Source of the DNA: Medakamo hakoo
Lineage: Eukaryota; Chlorophyta; Trebouxiophyceae; Coccomyxaceae
Direction: 5' to 3'
NCBI GenBank assembly: GCA_026636295.1
Contig: CP089464.1
Span: 372,001 to 436,000 of the forward strand
DNA: 64,000 nt
This document shows, piece by piece, positions 34,370-44,683 of this stretch. The notes beneath the pieces were generated by a model. The model ran no database searches and was not told the origin of the DNA. It saw only the letters and a program-made list of their open reading frames with translations. Made by a program: the position numbers and the translations under genes. The stretch's first letter is position 1. Each line of letters begins with the position of its first letter.

Positions 34370-35726
34370 ATGGCGGCCGTCGCGCCGTCGTCGCAAGCCG
34401 GTCGCGGCGCCGCACCCGCCCCCACGCCCGCAGTCACGGGCGCGGCCTGCTTCAAGTGCGGCAAGCGTGGGCACTGGTCCCGGGACTGCGCCGCGTCCAA
34501 GGAGGAGCAGGACGCGCACCGGGCGGCTAAAGCAGCGGCGGAGGCTGCTGCGGGTGGTGGTGATGCTGCGGCGGCGGCAGCCGGGTGCGTTTTTTTTTTC
34601 AAAGGCGTCGATGCAGCGACCCCCGCTTTCAAAACCTCGGCCGACAGCCCGGCGACCCCGGGCTCGTGGCGACCCCGGGCTCGTGTGTGCTGCAACCCCG
34701 CCCCCACCCCCTGCTGCCCTCTCACACTCTTACCCCGCTGCCACGCACACTCTGGCCCACCCACGCAGCCCCGCCCCGCCCGCCAAGCGCAGCCGCAAGA
34801 TCACGCTGGACGATTTGAAGGTAAGAGGTTTTCAGCGGTGGTGGCAGCGGCGGCGGCGCGCCCACACCCTTTTTCCCCATCCCACCCCCGCGCTCACGCG
34901 CTCCGTCCCACCCACCCCCCACCCACCCACTCTCGAGGCTCCGCACGGCCTCCCGGAACTCTACGCCACCCTCCCATCCCGCTTCCGCCGCATCGCGTCC
35001 GGCCGCCGCGGCGACGAAGCGGCCGACCTGGCCCGCCTCATCGACCTGTACGCGGCGTGGGGGCGACGCCTGGCGCCTGGCCTGTCGTTTGCGGCGCTGC
35101 TGGACCAACTCGAAGCCCTGGGCCGGACGGGCGCGGTGAAGCTGGAGCTGCGGGAGCTGCGGGCGCAGGCGCTGGCCCCGCTGGCCAACATTGGCAAGGA
35201 GGGCGCCGACGGCGGCGAGTGCGACGGCGCGCCCGGCCTGGTGGGCGGGTGGTTGGGGAGCGGCGGAGGTGGTGGGGATGGTGGTGCGACCGTGCGCCCT
35301 GCGTCCCCGCCGCCCGCCTTCATCGCCGGCGCTGGTGGGGAGGACGGCGCGGCCGTGGTCGACCTGGACGACGACGAGCTGCTGGAGCTGCAGGCGGGTG
35401 GGGGTGAGGGTGGCGGTGCGCCGACGACGACGGCGGCGACGGCGGCAGAGCCCGCCGAAGATGGCGTCGACGACGATGAAGACGCGCTGCTGGCCATGCT
35501 GGAGGAGGACAATGTGGTGGCCGAACCGGCGACGACGACGGCGGCTGAACAACAACGCCAACCTCCTCAGCAACCTGGGGCTCTACAGCCGTCGGCGGCG
35601 GTCGCCGTGGAGGAGGATGAGGACGCGCTGGTCGCGCTCTTTGCGTCGCAGGTGGAGGCGGGTGGTGTTGACGGTCAGGGCGGTGGTGGTGGTGGTGGTG
35701 GTGGTGCAGGGCAGGAGGAGGGGTAG
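34370..35726 (+). CDS. TIPIN/Swi3/Csm3 replication-fork protection protein with zinc knuckle
   Basis: Three exons (34370-34584, 34769-34820, 34938-35726) encode 351 aa. A CCHC knuckle (CFKCGKRGHWSRDC, Cys27/Cys30/His35/Cys40) is followed by a linker and a Swi3 domain at about 80-170: RKITLDDLKAPHGLPELYATLP, ADLARLIDLYAAWGRRLAPGLSFAALLDQLEALG. In yeast and animals the partner is Tof1/Timeless, and together they stabilise stalled forks and promote cohesion. The tail has repeated acidic DDEDALLAMLEE / EEDEDALVALFA motifs, possibly two copies of an RPA- or partner-binding peptide. The domain call rests on sequence memory of the family; the splice sites recreate the domain exactly. Confidence 0.85.
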
Positions 35727-35902
35727 AGGGGTCAGGTCAGGTCCCGTGTGTGCGTGTGAAGGAAAAAAAGTGAGGGCCGAGAAAAAAAGCCGCTTTACAC
35801 ACAGCCGCAAACCCGACGGCGCTTCCCGCCGGCGCGGCCGCCCCATCCCACTCCCACACCTCGGCGCCCTCTCAGCAGGCACCTCCACGCAGCCTGGCAA
35901 TC

Positions 35903-38307
35903 ATGGACGTGAGTGCATGCCATCGCCCGCGCCCGCCGAGGCGGTTGTGCTCGCCGCCGCCCAACAAAAAAAACGCATTCGGTTCCCAACCTGGCCTCCC
36001 CGCCTCCACTCACCACAGGTCGACCGCGACACCTTCCCCGCCGCCCTGGCGCTCCTCCGCTCCGCCCTCCAACGCGCGAAGGATGTTCACCCGTCCGCCT
36101 CCTTTGTCGCCCTAGACCTAGAGATGACGGGCACGGCCGCCCCGCCGGGGTGCGGCGCCCCTCCACCGGCGCGCTGCGACGACGCGCCCGACCGCTGGGC
36201 CGCGCTGGCAGCGGCCGCGTCCGCCTACCTCGTCCTCCAAGTCGGCCTGTCCGTCTTTGCCTGGGACGACGCGGCCGCACGGTACGTGGCCTCCACCTTC
36301 AACTTCAACATCTTCCCGTACACGGCGCCCGAAGGGGGTGGGAACGGAAACGGCGGCGGCGCCCTCCCCGCCGTCGCCCCCGCTGGCCTACCGCCCGCCC
36401 CGCCGTTCCTGTCCTCCCCATCCGCCCTCGCCTTCCTCTCCTCCGCCGGCTTTGACTTCAACCGGTGGGTGGCCAAGGGCATCCCCTTCGTCCCCGTGTG
36501 CGTCCGTGATGGCGTCGCCACCAAGTCCGCCGCCGCGTCCGCCCGCGCGCGCGACCGCGCGCCCATCGTCCCCACCCGCCCGGCGGACGTCGGGCTCGTG
36601 GCCGACACGCGGGCGGCCGTGGAAGCCTGGCTGGCCGGGCCGGCGAGCGCGCCACCCCTCACCCTGCCCCCCGTCAACGGCTTTCAGCGCGCGCTCATCT
36701 ACCAGACGCTGGATGAGCTGGCGGGCGGCGGGTGGGCGGGCGGCGGGGAGGGCGGGCCGGCCGACCCGGCGTTTGTCGCGGAGACCGTGCGCCCGCCGGG
36801 CGCGCGCCGCCGCGCCCCCGCCGCCATCACCCTGACCCGGGTGGCGGGCGCGGCCGACGCCGCGGCCGTCGCCGCGGCCCGCGACGCCGCCGCCAGCGCG
36901 GACTTGGCGGCGGTGGCGGGCGCGGCATCGCTCATGGACGCCCTGCGCGAGGCTGGCCTCCCCCTCGCCGTCCACAATGGCGCTCTGGACGTCGCTCTGA
37001 CCCTGGCCACGCTCGCCGAAGGCCCCGCCGCCATCGCGGCGCTGACGTGGGAAGGCTTCGCGGCCCGGGTGGCGCACTGGTTCCCCGGCGGGCTGCTGGA
37101 CTCAAAAGTCCTCGCGACGCGCGCCCTGGACGGGGCGGGCGGCGGGGCGGCGACCGACTCGGCCGCGACGGCCCTGCGCACGGTCTTTGACGCCGTGTGC
37201 GCTCCGCCGGCCGCGGGTGGGGGGCGTGGCGGCCCCACCCCACCACCCCCGCCCTCGCCGCTCACCCCAGGCCCGCCCCCCGCCCACGCGCCGGGGTTTG
37301 ATCGGTACGCCGCCGCGTCGCCCGCCTTTGAGCACGAGGCCGGCTTCGACGCGTACATGACGGGCGCCGCGCTGATTGGGCTGGCCCGGTGTCTGGCTGC
37401 CGAGGAGGCGGGCCAGGCCGCCGCTGCGGCGGCGGCCCGGGCGCGCGGCGACCCGCGGGCGCTCGTCGCCGCGCTGGACCGCAGCTTGCTGCGGCCCGCG
37501 AGCGCCGCCGCCGCGCCATCCGCCTCCGCGCCCGTCGACATCCCCGCCCTCCTGGACACCCACTGCGGCCACCTGTTTGCCTTTGCGTCCGACAGAGGGG
37601 CGCTCGTCTTGAACCCGTCCATTCCCGCCCCCCTGTCCCCGCCCACCGCGCGCGACCACATTTTTTTCGTGCTCCCCGTCCCGCCGGCGCTGGGTTTTGC
37701 CGGCCTGGGCCGGGCCGCCGCCGCCGCGGTCGTCGCCGCGGGCGAGTGCCCGCCGGGAATCGAGGCCGGCCCACCGCCCCAACCGCGAGTCCGCGTCCTG
37801 CCGCGGTGCGGCGGCGCCGCCGCGCTCGTCGAGTGCTTTGACCTGCTCCAACCTCCTCCTCGCGCGGCGCCGCACGGCAGCGCTTCCCGCCCGCCGCCGC
37901 CGCCGCCGCCGCCGGTGAACGCGTGGGGCCAGCCCGTGGCGTGTGCGCCGCCGCCTCCACCTCCATCCGTCGCGGACCGGGCGGCGGCCGTGGCGGCGGC
38001 GCTGGCCTCCAACCCGGCGCTGGAGGGGTGCCGCACCCTGACGCCGGCCGCGTACGAGGCTTGGGTCGCCGACGCGGGCGGGTGGGATGGTGCTGCCGTG
38101 GCGGCGAGTGCCGCGGCGCGTGCGCTCCAGCCCGCGCAAGCAGGCGGCGGCGGCGGCGGCGCACCGCCACCGACCGCCCCGCCGTCGCCCGCCCGCCGCC
38201 TGGCTGAGAGGTGGGTGGCGGGCGTGCGCGCGCGCAAGCGGGCGCGCGTCGAGGACGGCGGTGGTGGGCATGGTGGTGGGCGGGAAGAGAAGTGCGTGGT
38301 GATGTGA
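35903..38307 (+). CDS. PARN/PNLDC1-like poly(A)-specific exoribonuclease with C-terminal CaaX box
   Basis: A 6-nt first exon (35903-35908, coding Met-Asp) joins exon 2 (36019-38307) to give MDVDRDTFPAALALL; 764 aa. The DEDD active site is complete: Asp35 and Glu37 in FVALDLEMTG, Asp326 in VHNGALDV, and His441/Asp446 in HEAGFDAYMTG. The PARN block FQRALIYQTLDEL is also present. A Pro/Ala-rich region, then an RRM-like segment and a basic KRARV stretch, precede the extreme C-terminus KCVVM. CVVM fits a CaaX box with Met at X, which favours farnesylation. Animal PNLDC1 is membrane-anchored by a C-terminal helix; a lipid anchor here would be an analogous solution (inference). It trims poly(A) or small-RNA 3' ends. 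Confidence 0.88.
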
Positions 38308-38490
38308 TCTGAAGGCGGAAGAAGGCTGAGGAGAGAGAGAGTGACGTGTGTGTCCGTGCCGTGGTGCTTCCCGTCTTGGAGGGGTGGAGGAGGTTGGGAG
38401 CGCGGTGGTCGGCCAGAGCCGCGTTGGTTTTTTTTTTTTACTAGCGCCCTTCCCACTGCACGGCGCTCCCCTTCCTCCACACATTCACGC

Positions 38491-39399
38491 ATGGCGCTCG
38501 CACTGCGGGCGTCCCTCCTGGTGACTGTGAGGGGCAGCAGGGCGGCCGGCGTGCGCGCGGCACAGCCAATGCGTCGTTCGCTGCTCGGCCGCCTCTTCTG
38601 CTCCGGCGACGCGACCACCACGACCACCCCTCCACCCGCCTCGCCTCGCGGTCCGCGGGCCCCAGCCGCCGCAGCTGAACCCGCCTCCTCCTCCACCACC
38701 TCCGCCGACTTCCCGGGCCGGGAAATCCGTGTCTCCCACATCCTGCTGCGCCCGGACACGGCCGACCCGGGCGGGCGGCTGGACGAGTTGGAACGGCTCG
38801 CCCGGGCGGGCGGGCTGGACGCCTTCGCGTCGGCTGCCCGCTCCCAGTCCGCGTGTCCGTCGGGCGCGTCAGCTGGAGGCGACCTCGGCTGGGTCGCCCG
38901 CGGCGCGACCGTCCCGCCCTTTGAAGACGCCGCGTTCGCGTGCGGCGTCGGGCAGTTTGCGAGGGCGAGCACCGACTTTGGCTTCCACCTGCTCACCGTC
39001 ACGGAGGAGCGGGCTGGGCCGGTGCCTGTGCGCCAGCTGGGCGTCCTGGACCTCAAGGCCCTCCTGCAAGGAGGCGGCGACGACGAGGAAGCGGAAGCGG
39101 TCGCGGCGGGCGCCGACCCGTCCACTCCGCCGGAACGCCTGCAGCTGATCGACGTGCGGGAAGCCGGCGAGTTTGCGACGGCGGCCATCCCAGGCTTTGA
39201 ACTGCGTCCGCTGTCGGCCTTTGACCCCGCCGGGCTGGACCCTGAGATTCGCACGGTCGTGCTGTGCCACCACGGCGTCCGCTCGCAGCGCGTGGCCAAC
39301 TACCTGGTCGCCGAGTGCGGGTTCAAGAGGGTCGACAACGTGAGCGGCGGCATCGACGCGTACGCCCGGCTGGCGGACCGGAGCGTGCCGCTGTATTGA
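38491..39399 (+). CDS. parvulin-type PPIase fused to rhodanese domain, organelle-targeted
   Basis: A single exon encodes 302 aa. Residues 1-75 are a basic, Ser/Thr/Ala-rich leader typical of plastid or mitochondrial targeting. A parvulin (PpiC) domain spans about 78-185 (IRVSHILLRPD, GDLGWVARGATVPPFEDAAF, STDFGFHLLTV). A rhodanese domain spans about 200-300 (LQLIDVREAGEFATAAIPG), with the active-site Cys259 in VVLCHHGVRSQRVANYL. The same two-domain order occurs in plant plastid proteins such as At5g19370. The substrate is unknown; peptidyl-prolyl isomerase activity with a sulfur or redox sensor is plausible. The gene follows PARN by 183 bp. Confidence 0.9.
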   Translation: MALALRASLLVTVRGSRAAGVRAAQPMRRSLLGRLFCSGDATTTTTPPPASPRGPRAPAAAAEPASSSTTSADFPGREIRVSHILLRPDTADPGGRLDELERLARAGGLDAFASAARSQSACPSGASAGGDLGWVARGATVPPFEDAAFACGVGQFARASTDFGFHLLTVTEERAGPVPVRQLGVLDLKALLQGGGDDEEAEAVAAGADPSTPPERLQLIDVREAGEFATAAIPGFELRPLSAFDPAGLDPEIRTVVLCHHGVRSQRVANYLVAECGFKRVDNVSGGIDAYARLADRSVPLY

Positions 39400-39423
39400 G
39401 GGAGGGAAAGAGGAAGAGAGGAA

Positions 39424-39460
39424 GAGGAGGAGGAGGAGGAGGAGGAGGAGGGGGACGAGG
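39424..39460. repeat. (GGA)n tract
   Basis: A run of about ten GAG/GGA triplets lies immediately 3' of the parvulin-rhodanese stop codon, in its 3' untranslated region or intergenic spacer. Confidence 0.8.
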
Positions 39461-39699
39461 AGGACGAGGGGCGCGGTGTTGCCATCGTCGGAGGACATGA
39501 AAACGGCCCGCCAAGTCGTCTTGGCGCAGGGGGGGGCCAGGTTGCAGCGAGCTGGAACGCGCGGCAGCGCCTTTTTTCACAAGCCATTCAGCAGAGCGCC
39601 TTTTTCCGCCCGGGAAAAAGCCCGGTGCCGGACCCACCACCCCACACCCCACACCTTCCGCGACCGCTTGTCCAGTAGCCCAGGGCGCCCGCTTTGCAG

Positions 39700-42292
39700 A
39701 TGGCGGGCGACCCGCCGAGCCCGCTGCTGGGCGTGGCGGCGGGGCGGGTCGCGGGCGCCGCGCTCGTGGCCGCGCTCGCCGCCGTGGCTGTCTTGCCCAG
39801 CGCCGTCGCCCGGCTGTGTGCCCTGTACGTCGCCGCGGAAGCGTCTTACTTCCTCCTGTTCAGGCACAGGTGCGTTGTCTTGCGTTTGGTTGGGAGGGGG
39901 GCGCATTCCGGGACCGGGGGCGGGGCGGGGCGGCGGCGTGCTAGCGGCTGCGCGTCGCAGCGCCAGATACAGGCAGAGCGAGCGGAGCGATGGCAGCGCC
40001 CGAAACGGCCGGCGATGGCAGCGGTGGCGGGTCGCCGCCCTTTACCACGCATCAGGGACAGAGATTGGGTCCTGACACTACCATCCGCGCGTGTCGGAAA
40101 TGTGGTCGCGGCCTCCGCCTGTCCGTGGGCGGGCGCTGGAGGTAGACAGGCCGCGCCGCTCTCCAGCGCCTCTTCCTCTCCTCGCACAGCCTAGCGGGCC
40201 GTTGCCGCTGCGAGAAAAGGGGGCGTCGCCGCGCGCTCTGAGCGTTTTCCTTCACCCCGTCCGGCGGTACGGGACCTCTGAATCCGTGCCCATGGACCTG
40301 ATGCGGAAGCATGCCCTTCCCACCCGTCCGATTGCCGGCGGTCGCTGTCGGAGGCGCGCGACGCAGCCGCGGAGGATTCCGACCCCTCCCCGCCCTCAAC
40401 CAACCCTCTTGCCCCACACCCCACTCACACTCACTCTTTCCACCCGACACGCATCATCATCCCCACCCGGCCGCCCACACAGGTACGCCATCATCAACAC
40501 CGTCATCCACCACCCGGCCGACCCCGCCGCCGCGGCCGTCCACATGGCACGGTTCCTGGAGCTCGCGCCCGTCATGTGCATCCGCGACTTCATGTGCGGC
40601 TGGTTCCGGGGCGCGCCCTTTGACGCCATTCGGCGCGGCAACGTGGAAGACTTCGTCGCGTACGGCTTCTACCAGTCCAGGTGGGAGGACCTGTGCCCGG
40701 CCGACGTGGCGACCGCGTCGTCGTTCGTGGACGCGGTGCAGGAGGCGTGGGGCGTGGCCTACCCCCCCGGCCGAACGCCCGGCCTGACCTTCATGGCCCA
40801 CCTGTGGGAGCCGCTGCGCGCGGTGCCCAAGCCGCTGGCCATCCACGCCGCCGCCGAAGCGGGCGTCGCGCTCTGCCGAGCGCTGCTGTGGGCGGCCGGC
40901 TTCCGGCGCAAGTCCGTCGGCGGCTTCGACTACTGGATCCGGGCGGCGGGGCGTGGTGGGAAGGGCGGCGGCGGAGGGCGCGCGGCTGCGGCCGACGAGC
41001 CGACCACCCCGCAGCCGCGCCGGTCGACCGACTCGGCGTCCGACCTATCCACCTCCTCCGGCTCGTCCACGCCGCTCGCGGTGACGACGGCGACGCTGGC
41101 CCGCGGCGACTCCTTCACCTCGCTCGCCGGCCGGTCGCCCGCCGGGTCGGCGCGGTCGGAACCGTCGCCGGCCGCGCCCGCCCGCCCGCGCCCCATTGTC
41201 TTCATCCACGGCGTCGGCCTGGGCATCTTCCCGTACCTGGGCCTGGTCTGGCAGATCGTGCGCCGCCACGGGTGCGACCGCGACGTCCTGTGCCTGGAAG
41301 TGCCGCACGTGGCCCTGGGCGCCGCGCCCCGGCGGGCGGCGGCCGTGGACGACGTCGCCGACGCGGCCGTCGCCATGCTGCGCGCGGAGGGCCACGCCGA
41401 CGCCTGCTTCGTCGCGCACTCGTACGGGACCTTTTGCGTGTCCCGGGCCTGCCAGCGGGCGCCGGACGCCGTCGCGTCCATCGTCCTCATCGACCCGGTC
41501 TGCCTGCTCACCTGCCACCCGCGCCTGCTCTACCACTTCGTCTACCACTCGCCCGGGCTGGCCGCCCTCCTGCGCGGCGGGTTCAGGGAAGTCTTGGGCG
41601 GCGTGCGCTTCCTGTTTTCCCGCGACCTGACCATCGCCGAAACGTTCTGCCGCCGGTTCCTGTGGCACGAGCTGACGCTGTGGCCGCAGGACATGCCGGC
41701 CGGCACGCTGGTGGCCCTGGCCCACGGCGACGACCTGGTGCCCTCGCCCCTCGTCGCCCGCCACCTGGCCGCGTCCGCGCCCGGCGCGCGCGTGATGTAT
41801 CATCCCACGGCCGGGCACGGCGGCGTCCTGCTGGACTGGGAGTGGCAGGCGGGCCTGGTGGAAGCGATGGGCGAGCTGGTGGACGCGCCGCACGGGCGGG
41901 CGGGCGCCGGGCTGGCGGCTGCGATGCCGCCGGCGCCGGCCCGCCCGCACCCGGCGCCGCCGGCCGTCAAGGCCGCCGCCGGCAGCAGCGGCGACGACTC
42001 GGCCCGCGGGTCCGGTGGCCGGTCGGCCAGCCCGGCTCGGCGGCGCCGCCCCGCCCGCCTGATCGGGACGGGGACGGCGGCGGGCGCGGCGGCGGGCGCG
42101 GGCGTGCCGTCCACCGCCACCGCGGCGCACCCCCACACCGCGACACCCTCCTCGTCGCCGCGCCGCCTGCTGCGCCGGCTCAGCGTCAAGTCGGCTGACG
42201 CGCACCGGACGGAAGCCCTGAACGAGGCGGCTGCGGCCGCGCGTGCCGCCACCCGGCGAGCCCGCATCGCGCGAATGATGGTCGAAGCATAA
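39700..42292 (+). CDS. alpha/beta-hydrolase fold protein, membrane-associated N-terminus
   Basis: Two exons (39700-39869, 40483-42292) encode 659 aa. Exon 1 gives a hydrophobic Ala/Val-rich segment (about 15-55) likely to be a membrane anchor. The hydrolase core runs from PIVFIHGVGLGIFPYLG through FVAHSYGTFCVSRA, with nucleophile Ser370, to an Asp in ALAHGDDLVPSP and a His in HPTAGHGGVLLDWEW. A Ser/Thr-rich linker (about 270-320) precedes the core. The C-terminal 130 residues are Pro/Arg/Ala-rich and presumably disordered. Lipase or esterase activity is likely; no subfamily is recognised. The single intron (39870-40482) is 613 bp, long for this region. Confidence 0.82.
39870..40482 (+). other. 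unusually long intron of the alpha/beta-hydrolase gene
   Basis: 613 bp, about four times the local norm. It starts GTGCGT and ends CACACAG. I see no recognisable transposon ends, RNA gene or internal ORF with host-like codon pattern in it. Confidence 0.6.
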
Positions 42293-42609
42293 CGCCACGT
42301 CCTCTTTTTTTTGTTCGGCCCCACCCCACTAGTTTTTTTTCATTGGTGCCGGCGTGTTTAATTGTCCCATCCTCCCTGTCCCTACACGCGCCTGCCCGCG
42401 GTCGAGGCCCGTTGGTATGTCTTGTGTGTGCTGCTGTGTTGTGTGTGTCTTTGGTGGTGTGCGCAGTCGGCGCGGACCTTTTTTAGGCGTGTGTTTTATC
42501 TAACAAAAATGAATGAACTGCATGGGTGGGGGGGGGGAGGTTTTTTTCGCGAAGCACTGCAAAAAAAAATGAATGAAAAACGCACGGGGCGCATTGCCCC
42601 CAAATAAAT
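42293..42609. other. convergent intergenic region
   Basis: 317 bp between the stops of the alpha/beta hydrolase (+) and the methyltransferase (-). It is locally T-rich (runs at 42304-42311, 42334-42341 and 42479-42484) and A-rich near 42561-42609, including AATAAA at 42603-42608 on the plus strand. No coding signal. Confidence 0.5.
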
Positions 42610-43388
42610 TCACTGCTTCGTCGCCCAGTACACGCGCGCGTCGTGGGCCGGGTTGAAGCTCATGCCGAGCGTGAGGTGGGCGATAGACGCGGCCGGGCGG
42701 CCGTCTTCGAGGGCGGCAAGCGGCACAGCCGACACCACGGTCGTGCTGCTGCCTGCGTCGCTCAACTCCGCCGCACTGCTCGACAGCTGCCTGCCGTGCC
42801 GGCCATTGACGCCCGGCGGAAAGGCTAAGTTGTTGACGTAGACGACGACCGTTGCCGGCGGTGAGGGCGGCGGGGACGGCGACGGCGTGGGCGGGCCGGC
42901 CGGCCCGCCGCCGTCTGCCACTCTCGAGCGCTCTGCCACGACGGCCGCCGCGCCGTGCCGGATGAGCGCCGGCAAGTCGCAGTCTGCGAAATCCGCAAAC
43001 ACAAAATGCATGCGGGACCGGGTGGCCGGGGGCAAGGACGCGAGCATGGCGTCGCAGACGGCTTGCGGCTCGCTGGGGCGTGGGGGAGCGTGGATGGATG
43101 GAAGAGAGGTCGGAAGAGAGCGCTTTCAGCGCAACGCCGCCGGCCGCTTTCTCCCCGTCCCGCCTCCCACGCCACTGCTCACCGGTACTTTTCAATGCCA
43201 ATGCCCCAGTCGAAACGGCCGCTGTCCACAGCCGCCCGGACGACGGAGCCGTAGCCCGAGCCGACGTCGACAAAGATGCGGACGGGCGGCCATTCGCTGC
43301 CCTCGCGCTCGCCGCAAGCAAACAAGCCGTCGGCGTTGAAAACAGCGTCATAAGACTCGGGCAGCAGCTCGCCCATGGTGCGCGCCAT
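42610..43388 (-). CDS. DOT1-like class I SAM methyltransferase
   Basis: Two exons (43388-43183, 43072-42610) encode 222 aa. MGELLPESYDAVF resembles the YGE-LP-S entry of DOT1 enzymes. The SAM motif I is RIFVDVGSGYGSVV (39-47), an acidic GIEKYR follows, and VVVYVNNLAFPPGVN (Asn149/Asn150) matches the VNNFAF motif of DOT1 histone H3-K79 methyltransferases. The protein is short, with no accessory domains, and a Pro-rich loop before the NNLAF strand. It could instead be a DOT1-related methyltransferase with another substrate. A second possible start (Met5, 43376) exists. Confidence 0.65.
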
Positions 43389-43523
43389 GATTGGTGGGAG
43401 GCGCTGGAAGGCGCTGGAGCTGCCTTTGTTGAAAGGCGCCGCCCGGGCAACGCTGTGGCCGGGCGACGGGCGACGTGTGTGTGTTTTCTTGGTTCGCGCT
43501 TTTGCGCGAGTGAGAAACGAGCG

Positions 43524-43563
43524 CCAAACCTGCGCCCCCTTGAGGCGCAGGTTTGGTTTTTTT
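43524..43563 (+). other. perfect 13-bp hairpin followed by a T tract
   Basis: CCAAACCTGCGCC, a CCCTTGA loop and GGCGCAGGTTTGG form a perfect stem, and seven T follow at once. In shape this equals a bacterial intrinsic terminator or a Pol III-style end reading on the plus strand, but no plus-strand gene precedes it closely. Confidence 0.6.
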
Positions 43564-43675
43564 ACTGTGGGGTTTGGGGTCGTTTTCTTACACGCACGCA
43601 CACACACACGCCCCCCGGCGCACCGGACAAAAACCAGTGCGCCTCTCTTTGGGGGGGGAGGAGTGTGCGACACAA

Positions 43676-43985
43676 CAAAGAAAAAAACGGCGCCCGCACG
43701 CCCCTCGAAAAAAAGCATCACGAAAAAAAGGGTTGATTGATGGAAAACACGGATGGGGAGAGGGGGGGTTCATTTCACTCGTTGAAGGGAAAAAAAGTCG
43801 CGGAAGGGGGAAATGTGATTTTTTAAGATTAGGGTATTAAGGACGGAAAGGGGTTCAAAGCAAAAGAGCACCACGCACCAGTCCCTAATTAGAAAGAAGG
43901 GGGGTGGACGGGAAAAAGTGTCCATCCCGTTTTTTTGTTTGGGAGGGTCGGGGCCGCGCCACGTTTTTTGGTTTTTTTTTGTTGG
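43676..43985. other. AT-rich island
   Basis: Runs such as gaaaaaaagcatcacgaaaa, gattttttaagattaggg and tccctaattag cluster here, in contrast to the surrounding sequence. It is downstream of the GH8 gene and may include its 3' untranslated and termination sequence, or a replication- or matrix-associated element; nothing in the sequence decides this. Confidence 0.45.
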
Positions 43986-44036
43986 TCGTCCGCGACGGCG
44001 CCCGTCCCTTCCCCTTGTGTGTGTGCACCCTCACGC

Positions 44037-44640
44037 TCACCGAACCTGCAGCTGGGACAGCAGCAGGATGGAGTCGGAGTAGTACGACTTGCCCCACTTG
44101 GGCACGGCGCGCGCTGTGCGGATCTGGTCCTCCATCGCGGCGGCCGCGTCGTTCTTGCCCATGGCCTTGAGCAGGGCCCAGGCGGGGCCGGAGAAGGCGG
44201 CGTTGATGTAGTCGACGCGCGGCGTGCAGGACGGCAGGTAGTAGCCCGCGTACAGCTTGGAGAAGGCGCGCTCCTCGAAGAAGGAGGCCATCGCGGACGC
44301 GGCCTGGCGCGCGAGCGGGTCGTTCGAGTGCTTGATGTACGCGGCCAGGCGCCAGGGCGCGCGGCACGCGTTCCAGGAGAAGTCGGCGTCGCCCATCTTC
44401 TCCAGGAGCGGCTTGTCGGAGGGGACGGGCACGGTGCGCTTCTGGGACGGCTCGTAGATCGCAAAGTCGGGAGGCAGGCCGCACCCGGACACCTCGGCCG
44501 TCTGCTTCAGCGCGGTCAGGCACGCCTGTTGGACCTGCTTCCACTTGGGGTCGATCTTGGACAGGATCTCCATGTTCCAGGCCATGCAGTCGGACGCGCG
44601 GGTGACGTAGTGGTACTGGCGGGGGCCGACGCCTGTGGTG

Positions 44641-44683
<43 letters not shown>

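Larger units (their letters stand above)
43389..44036. other. 648-bp spacer with hairpin and AT-rich island
   Basis: This lies between the 5' end of the methyltransferase gene and the 3' end of the GH8 gene (both minus). It contains a perfect 13-bp hairpin (43524-43556) and, from about 43676 to 43985, a stretch markedly richer in A and T than anything around it. No protein-coding signal and no tRNA-like fold were found. Confidence 0.55.

Noticed and set aside
39870-40482. Mobile element in the 613-bp intron of the alpha/beta hydrolase
   Set aside because: No terminal repeats, target duplication or element-type ORF could be seen.
43524-43563. Bacterial terminator as proof of bacterial contamination
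   Set aside because: The flanking genes have spliceosomal introns and eukaryotic families, so the contig is eukaryotic; the hairpin needs another explanation.
43876-43895. Telomere-like CCCTAA in the AT-rich island
   Set aside because: It is a single copy without tandem repetition, so a chance match.
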